DNA of 7,177 bases from an uncultured Methylocystaceae bacterium. Its GTDB lineage: Bacteria > Pseudomonadota > Alphaproteobacteria > Rhizobiales > Beijerinckiaceae. Each line of letters starts with the position of its first letter. The first letter of the stretch is position 1. The stretch lies in contig CAMFKC010000112.1 of NCBI GenBank assembly GCA_945956975.1, positions 1 to 7,177 on the forward strand. The letters are read 5' to 3'. A model generated the notes under the pieces. It was not told the DNA's origin. It was given only the letters and a program-made list of their open reading frames with translations, and made no database searches. Below are positions 1 to 4,256 of this stretch, in pieces. The position numbers and the translations under genes were made by a program.

Positions 1-44
1 ATTCATGAGCGTCTCGTGGGCTCGGAGATGTGTATAAGAGACAG
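1..44 (+). other. Illumina Nextera adapter and index (not genomic)
   Basis: Positions 11-44 match the Nextera read-2 (i7 side) transposase adapter. They end in the 19-base Tn5 mosaic end AGATGTGTATAAGAGACAG at 26-44. Positions 3-10 (TCATGAGC) are what I recall as the adapter-strand form of Nextera XT index N714, and the preceding AT fits the end of the P7 arm. A plus-strand reading frame through this stretch gives the peptide MGSEMCIRDR, which is known to pollute protein databases. Genomic sequence starts at about 45, so nothing upstream can be inferred for the adjoining gene. The adapter match is near certain; the exact index is from memory. Confidence 0.97.
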
Positions 45-267
45 GGATGCGCCCGACGCGTTCGACGGCGTCGGACAGAACGCGGAACAATTCATGCTCG
101 TGCGAATCGGAGCGTCCGATGTGCAGCGCGCGCAGGACGCGCTTCACCCGCGTCTTGTAGGTCACGGCGTCGAGCGCCGGCACGAATCCGCTCTTGATCT
201 TGCCCAGCACGCGGAAATCCGACGTGCCGGCGAGACCGCCGGTCTTGATGGTCAAATCGCGGCGCAT
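45..267 (-). CDS. Hypothetical protein, N-terminal fragment cut by contig end
   Basis: An open frame starts at ATG 267-265 on the minus strand and stays open for 74 codons until it meets the adapter at position 44. A good Shine-Dalgarno (GAGGGA) lies a few bases upstream of the ATG. The peptide begins MRRDLTIKTGGLAGTSDF and continues with a basic, amphipathic stretch containing GFVPALDAVTYKTR and VKRVLRALHIGRSDSHEHE. It has no signal peptide, membrane segment or cysteine motif in the visible part. Codon use is like the neighbours (third positions mostly G or C). I do not recognise the family and assign no function. It lies 128 bases downstream of the Crp/Fnr-type regulator on the same strand, with a CRP-like palindrome in the gap, so it could be a target of that regulator or be co-transcribed with it. 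The C-terminus is missing because the contig ends, not because of a mutation. Confidence 0.72.
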
Positions 268-357
268 GCTGTTCCCTCGGAATACGCGGCTGATCGGCGC
301 GTGAAATCAGCGCGGCGCGCCATTGCCGCGATACTGACTTGGCCTGGGCCGGGGAAC

Positions 358-373
358 TATGAGCCGTCTCACA
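358..373. promoter_or_regulatory. CRP-type palindromic site (candidate operator)
   Basis: The sequence reads TATGA-N6-TCACA, nine of ten matches to the CRP consensus TGTGA-N6-TCACA. It lies between the stop of the Crp/Fnr-family gene and the start of the downstream minus-strand gene, about 91-106 bases upstream of that ATG. The adjacent regulator carries a CRP-like recognition helix, which makes a link plausible. No clear -35/-10 promoter could be fixed next to it, so function is inferred from the motif alone. Confidence 0.35.
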
Positions 374-395
374 TTTCGCGAAAGGGACCGAACGA

Positions 396-1097
396 TCACC
401 CCGACGATATGTCGGTCAGAACGTCGGGCCGCAGCACCGTGAGACGCCGCCGCGCCAGTTCGATCACGCCCTCGCGCACCCACACCTGAAGCTGGCGGTT
501 GATCATCTCGCGCGACATGCCGACGCGCTGGCTGACCTCGCTCTGCGACAGTTCCGCCGAGCGGTTCGAGGCGCCTTCGGTCAGGCGGAGCAACGTCTTG
601 GCCAGACGCCCGCGCAGGTTCATGAACATCAGTTCCTCGACCTGTTCCGTTGTGCGGCGGAGCCGGCTCGACAGGATTTCCAGAAGCCTGATGGCGATTT
701 CCGGGTTCCTCTTCAGGATCGGGAGAAAGTCGCGGCGCTCCAGCGACAGAAGCAGGCAATCCGTCAGCGCCGTCGCATCCCCGGTGCGTGGTCGTCCATC
801 CAGAAGCGCGATCTCGCCGAAGACATCGCCCGGTCCGAACTGGTTGAGCACGGCGCTCTTCCCCTCGCTCGACGAGGTCGTGACGAGAATCTTTCCACGC
901 ACCACCGCGAACAGGCAGAAACCCGGATCGCCTTTCGAGAAGATCGTTGCGTACTCGGCATACTCGCGCGTCTTGGCGTAGGCCGCGATCTGGTCGCAGG
1001 CCTCCTGGTCCAGATCCCGGAACAATTCGTGCCGGCGCAAGACCGCAGCCTTGTTGAGCGGGATCTGTGGCGTGCCCGGGCCATTCTGGAATGTCAT
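396..1097 (-). CDS. Crp/Fnr-family transcriptional regulator
   Basis: A cytoplasmic DNA-binding regulator of 233 residues from ATG 1097-1095, the usual length for the family. Residues 20-125 form the cyclic-nucleotide-binding beta-barrel. The phosphate-binding cassette is FGEIALLDGRPRT (residues 93-105), with the G94-E95 and R104-T105 pair seen in cAMP-binding members. A long dimerisation helix covers about 130-165. The winged helix follows, with the helix-turn-helix at about 184-203 (LSQSEVSQRVGMSREMINRQ). The recognition segment S-R-E-x-x-x-R resembles CRP rather than FNR, suggesting TGTGA-like half-sites. There is no N-terminal cysteine cluster, so it is not an Fe-S oxygen sensor of the Fnr type. 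The frame is open upstream to an ATG at 1211, but that would add 38 residues unlike the family; neither start has a strong Shine-Dalgarno. The gene is divergent from nirB with 337 bases between them. The ligand and targets are unknown, and control of the nitrate operon is possible but not shown. Confidence 0.92.
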   Translation of the reverse strand: MTFQNGPGTPQIPLNKAAVLRRHELFRDLDQEACDQIAAYAKTREYAEYATIFSKGDPGFCLFAVVRGKILVTTSSSEGKSAVLNQFGPGDVFGEIALLDGRPRTGDATALTDCLLLSLERRDFLPILKRNPEIAIRLLEILSSRLRRTTEQVEELMFMNLRGRLAKTLLRLTEGASNRSAELSQSEVSQRVGMSREMINRQLQVWVREGVIELARRRLTVLRPDVLTDISSG

Positions 1098-1344
1098 GCC
1101 GGAAGTGTGCTCAGACCGGGCTGCGGGAGCAAGCCCGCGCTCGGGCCGGGCGCACTCGGACGGCGCCTGATTCCCGCAGACGCATCGCCGCAGTTTTGCG
1201 CAACAGTGCATTTACGCGGGCAATTGACCGGGATTGATGCATTGCACAATGGTATCGCGAAATCGGCGCGCACACGGCTTCGGCGCCCGAAAATGCGGCG
1301 CCAGAGCCTCGAAATACAATCGCAGTCAATACGGAAAATAACAT

Positions 1345-1370
1345 TTATCAATCCACTTATGGATTGATAA
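1345..1370. promoter_or_regulatory. Perfect 26-base inverted repeat, candidate operator or bending site
   Basis: The arms TTATCAATCC (1345-1354) and GGATTGATAA (1361-1370) are perfectly complementary around the spacer ACTTAT. The site lies about 38-63 bases upstream of the predicted sigma-54 transcription start, between the promoter and where an enhancer would be expected. A 10-base perfect arm in an otherwise GC-rich sequence is unlikely to be chance. Both arms contain TATCAA, the core of an IHF site (WATCAA-N4-TTR); read on the minus strand the match is eight of the nine specified positions. It could therefore be an IHF site or the operator of a dimeric regulator. It is not an Fnr box, since the TTGAT halves point outward. 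Confidence 0.6.
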
Positions 1371-1382
1371 CAAACAACTATC

Positions 1383-1398
1383 TGGCACGGGGCTTGCG
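1383..1398 (+). promoter_or_regulatory. Sigma-54 (-24/-12) promoter of nirB-nirD-nasA
   Basis: TGGCACG-N4-TTGCG matches the RpoN consensus, with the invariant GG (1384-1385) and GC (1396-1397) at the required ten-base separation. Transcription should start near 1408, giving a leader of about 27 bases before the nirB ATG. A Shine-Dalgarno GGAG lies at 1422-1425, nine bases from the ATG. A small inverted repeat GACAG-N6-CTGTC (1406-1421) sits just ahead of it. Sigma-54 promoters need an enhancer-binding activator; NtrC is the expected one for nitrogen assimilation genes, which would make the operon respond to nitrogen limitation. The activator is an inference. Confidence 0.85.
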
Positions 1399-1434
1399 AC
1401 AGCGGGACAGGCATTTCTGTCGGAGCCAAAGCCG

Positions 1435-3882
1435 ATGCGCAAGAAACTGGTGGTGATCGGGAACGGCATGGCCGCGGGCCGGGTCCTCGACGAACTCTTC
1501 GAGAAGTCGCCGGGCGCCTACGAAGTCACGGTCTTCGGCGAGGAACCGCGCGTGAACTACAACCGCATCATGCTCTCGCCGGTCCTGTCCGGCGAAAAGT
1601 CGTTCGAAGAGATCGTGATTCACGACGAGGCCTGGTACCGGGCGAACGAGGTGACGCTGCGGCGTGGCGAAGCCGTCGTGGCGATCGACCGTCTCAACCG
1701 GCTCGTCCGCACGGCGGCCGGCGCCGTCGAGCCGTATGACAAGCTGGTGGTGGCGACCGGCTCGATGCCCATCGTCATTCCCGTGCCGGGCGCGAACCTG
1801 CCAGGCGTTGTGACTTTCCGCGATCTGGACGACGTCGACGCCATGCTGAAGGCGGCGTCTGGCGGCGGTCGCGCGGTCGTCATCGGCGGCGGCCTGCTCG
1901 GCCTCGAGGCGGCGGCGGGCCTCGCCGCCAAGGGCATGAAGGTGTCCGTCGTCCATCTCATGCCCACCTTGATGGAGCGCCAGCTCGATCCGAACGCCGG
2001 CTACCTGCTGCAGCGCGCGATCGAAACGCGCGGCATCGATGTCGTCACCTCGGCCAATACACGCTCCATCGTGGGCGACGAGCGTGTCACGGGCGTCGCG
2101 CTCGATGACGGCCGGACGCTGCCCGCCGATCTCGTGGTGATGGCGGTCGGCATTCGCCCCAATACGACGCTCGCGAAAAATTCCGGCATCGAGACCAAGC
2201 GCGGCGTCGTCGTCGACGATTTCATGCGCACCAGCGACCCCGACATCTACGCCGTCGGCGAATGCGTCGAGCATCGCGGCGCCTGCTACGGGCTCGTCGC
2301 GCCGCTCTATGACATGGCGAAGGTGCTCGCCGGCGACCTCGCGGGAGAGCAGGGCGCGGGTTATGCCGGGTCCATCACGTCCACCAAGCTGAAGGTGACT
2401 GGCATCGATCTCTTCTCGGCCGGCGACTTCGCCGAGGGCGACGAGAACGACGAGATCGTGCTGCGCGATCCCTCGCGCCAGATCTACAAGCGCGTCGTGC
2501 TGCGCGACAACAAGGTGGTCGGCGCGGTGCTCTACGGCGACACGCAGGACGGCGCCTGGTATTTCGACATGCTGAAGAAGGGCGTGGATGTCGCGCCCAT
2601 GCGCGACACGCTGATCTTCGGCCAGTCCTATCAGGGAGGGTCCCCCCTGGACCCTACGGCGGCCGTTGCAGCCTTGCCGGATGATGCGGAAATCTGCGGC
2701 TGCAACGGCGTGTGCAAGGGAACGATCGTCCAGGCGATCACGGGCGGCGGCCTGACCACGATCGACGAGGTGCGCGCGAAGACCAAGGCCTCCGCCTCCT
2801 GCGGGCAATGCACGTCCAAGGTCGAGACGCTGCTGATGGCGACGCTGGGCGACCAGTATGTCGCGGGCGACCGCAAGCCCATGTGCAAGTGCGTCGATCT
2901 CACCCACGAGGAAGTGCGCGCGCAGATCAAGGCGAAGGAGCTGAAGTCGCTGCCGGCCGTCATGCAGGAGCTCGCGTGGAAGACGTCGTGCGGCTGCCCC
3001 TCCTGCCGCCCGGCGCTCAACTATTACCTCATCTGCGCCTGGCCCTACGACTACAAGGACGACTACCAGTCGCGCTTCATCAACGAGCGCGTCCACGCCA
3101 ACATCCAGAAGGACGGCACCTTCTCCGTCGTTCCGCGCATGTGGGGCGGCCTGACCACGCCCGACGAATTGCGCGCCATCGCCGATGTCGCCGACCGCTT
3201 CCGCATTCCGACCGTCAAGGTCACGGGCGGCCAGCGGATCGATCTGCTCGGGGTGAAGAAGGAGGACCTGCCCGCCGTCTGGGCGCAGCTCAATTCGGCG
3301 GGCCTCGTCTCCGGCTTCGCCTACGCAAAGGGCCTGCGCACGGTGAAGACCTGCGTGGGGTCCGACTGGTGCCGCTTCGGCACGCAGGATTCGATGGGCC
3401 TCGGCGTCAAGCTGGAGCGTCTGCTGTGCGGCTCCTGGACGCCGGCGAAAGTGAAGCTTGCCGTCTCCGGCTGCCCGCGCAATTGCGCGGAGGCGACGAT
3501 CAAGGACATCGGCATCATCTGTGTGGATTCAGGCTACGACATCCACATCGCCGGCGCCGCCGGCCTTCATGTCCGCGCCACCGATCTGCTCGGCCACGTA
3601 GCCACGGAAGAGGAGGCGCTCGAATATGTCGCGGCCATCACGCAGATGTATCGCGAGGAAGCCGCCTATCTCGAACGGCTCTGGAAATGGGTCGAGAAGA
3701 CCGGGCTCGAGCGGGTGCGCGCGGCCATCATGGACGACCACGAGAACCGCAAGGCGCTCTACGAGCGCTTCGTGATCTCGCAGCGCGTCGCGCGCCGCGA
3801 TCCCTGGGCCGAGCGCGCCGCCGGTCGCGACGCCCGCGAATTCGCGCCGCTCGCCGTGCTCATGCCGATCGCGGCCGAATAG
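1435..3882 (+). CDS. nirB: Nitrite reductase [NAD(P)H], large subunit
   Basis: A cytoplasmic enzyme of 815 residues, within the family's usual length, that reduces nitrite to ammonium with six electrons from NAD(P)H (assimilatory NirB/NasB). The N-terminal flavin oxidoreductase part has an FAD-binding loop GNGMAAG (9-15) and an NAD-binding loop GGGLLG (151-156). Two BFD-type [2Fe-2S] cysteine sets follow: C421/C423 with C456/C459, and C484/C486 with C519/C521/C524. The siroheme/ferredoxin half-domain starts at about 553. The siroheme-[4Fe-4S] ligands are C640-x5-C646 and C680-PRN-C684, all present. The ATG at 1435 follows GGAG at good spacing and places the FAD motif at the correct distance from the N-terminus. 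It is the first gene of the operon under the sigma-54 promoter. The linker before the first BFD domain (about 2634-2656) is unusually C/G-homopolymeric but in frame. No damage was seen. It would be called nasB in Paracoccus-style nomenclature. Confidence 0.97.
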   Translation: MRKKLVVIGNGMAAGRVLDELFEKSPGAYEVTVFGEEPRVNYNRIMLSPVLSGEKSFEEIVIHDEAWYRANEVTLRRGEAVVAIDRLNRLVRTAAGAVEPYDKLVVATGSMPIVIPVPGANLPGVVTFRDLDDVDAMLKAASGGGRAVVIGGGLLGLEAAAGLAAKGMKVSVVHLMPTLMERQLDPNAGYLLQRAIETRGIDVVTSANTRSIVGDERVTGVALDDGRTLPADLVVMAVGIRPNTTLAKNSGIETKRGVVVDDFMRTSDPDIYAVGECVEHRGACYGLVAPLYDMAKVLAGDLAGEQGAGYAGSITSTKLKVTGIDLFSAGDFAEGDENDEIVLRDPSRQIYKRVVLRDNKVVGAVLYGDTQDGAWYFDMLKKGVDVAPMRDTLIFGQSYQGGSPLDPTAAVAALPDDAEICGCNGVCKGTIVQAITGGGLTTIDEVRAKTKASASCGQCTSKVETLLMATLGDQYVAGDRKPMCKCVDLTHEEVRAQIKAKELKSLPAVMQELAWKTSCGCPSCRPALNYYLICAWPYDYKDDYQSRFINERVHANIQKDGTFSVVPRMWGGLTTPDELRAIADVADRFRIPTVKVTGGQRIDLLGVKKEDLPAVWAQLNSAGLVSGFAYAKGLRTVKTCVGSDWCRFGTQDSMGLGVKLERLLCGSWTPAKVKLAVSGCPRNCAEATIKDIGIICVDSGYDIHIAGAAGLHVRATDLLGHVATEEEALEYVAAITQMYREEAAYLERLWKWVEKTGLERVRAAIMDDHENRKALYERFVISQRVARRDPWAERAAGRDAREFAPLAVLMPIAAE

Positions 3883-3892
3883 GACGATGAAC

Positions 3893-4231
3893 ATGCGCAA
3901 CGAAAGCCGCTTCTGGTTCGACCTCGGCTCGATGGAGTCAATCCCGAAGCGCGGCGCGCGTACCGTGCGCACGCCGCATCGCGAGATCGCTGTGTTCCGC
4001 ACGGCCAGCGACGAATTCTTCGCGCTCGAGAACCGCTGCCCGCACAAGGGCGGGCCGTTGAGCGAAGGCATCGTCCACGGCCGCAAGGTCGCCTGTCCGC
4101 TGCACAACTGGATCATCGATCTCGAGGACGGCCAGGCCACCGGCGCCGACAAGGGCTGCGCGCGCAGCTTCCCCGTCAAGCTCGAGAACGGCCGCATCTA
4201 TCTCGACATGGGCATGGCCGCGCCGGCCTGA
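3893..4231 (+). CDS. nirD: Nitrite reductase small subunit, Rieske [2Fe-2S] type
   Basis: A small cytoplasmic protein of 112 residues that partners NirB. It has a full Rieske ligand set: C49-x-H51 within CPHKGGPLS, and C68-x2-H71 within ACPLHNW. E. coli NirD, as I recall it, lacks these ligands, so this member probably carries a real [2Fe-2S] cluster. In Paracoccus the equivalent ferredoxin NasG carries electrons from the NADH-oxidising nitrite reductase to both nitrite and nitrate reductases, and a similar role is likely here. AGGA at 3881-3884, overlapping the nirB stop, lies eight bases before ATG 3893 but only two before an in-frame ATG at 3887, so 3893 is the chosen start; using 3887 adds Met-Asn. 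It lies within ten bases of nirB, which implies co-transcription and translational coupling. Confidence 0.93.
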   Translation: MRNESRFWFDLGSMESIPKRGARTVRTPHREIAVFRTASDEFFALENRCPHKGGPLSEGIVHGRKVACPLHNWIIDLEDGQATGADKGCARSFPVKLENGRIYLDMGMAAPA

Positions 4232-4256
4232 GCCGCGCATCCGGGGGCGATTGAAC

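Larger units (their letters stand above)
1098..1434. other. Divergent intergenic regulatory region
   Basis: This 337-base gap separates the Crp/Fnr-type gene (leftward) from nirB (rightward). The left half is GC-rich and contains two GGCGCC hexamers nine bases apart (1282-1287 and 1297-1302). The stretch at about 1310-1380 is distinctly AT-rich and contains the 26-base inverted repeat. The sigma-54 promoter follows. A sequence TGCAC at 1243-1247, about 160 bases upstream of the predicted transcription start, could be one half of an NtrC site, but the partner half is poor. No RNA gene was seen, and no sigma-70 promoter for the leftward gene could be placed confidently. Confidence 0.7.

Noticed and set aside
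374..383. Perfect 10-base palindrome TTTCGCGAAA downstream of the regulator gene
   Set aside because: Too short and without a loop or T-run to act as a terminator; no evidence for a specific binding protein.
16..489. Plus-strand open frame beginning MGSEMCIRDR
   Set aside because: Its start is translated adapter, and it runs antisense to the partial gene at 45-267 and into the end of the regulator gene.
1345..1370. Fnr/FixK box in the inverted repeat
   Set aside because: Fnr boxes are TTGAT-N4-ATCAA; here ATCAA comes first and TTGAT second with a 12-base gap, so the orientation and spacing are wrong.
1406..1421. Small hairpin GACAG-N6-CTGTC in the nirB leader as a riboregulator
   Set aside because: A five-base stem starting at or before the predicted transcription start is too weak to support an attenuator or riboswitch call.
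1378..3096. A 572-codon open frame antisense to nirB
   Set aside because: Same reason: low-complexity shadow of a clear nirB gene, and its start would lie inside the siroheme domain coding region.
2712..3890. Long plus-strand frame overlapping nirB in another phase
   Set aside because: Arg/Gly/His-rich shadow translation without motifs; the nirB frame has all expected cofactor ligands.
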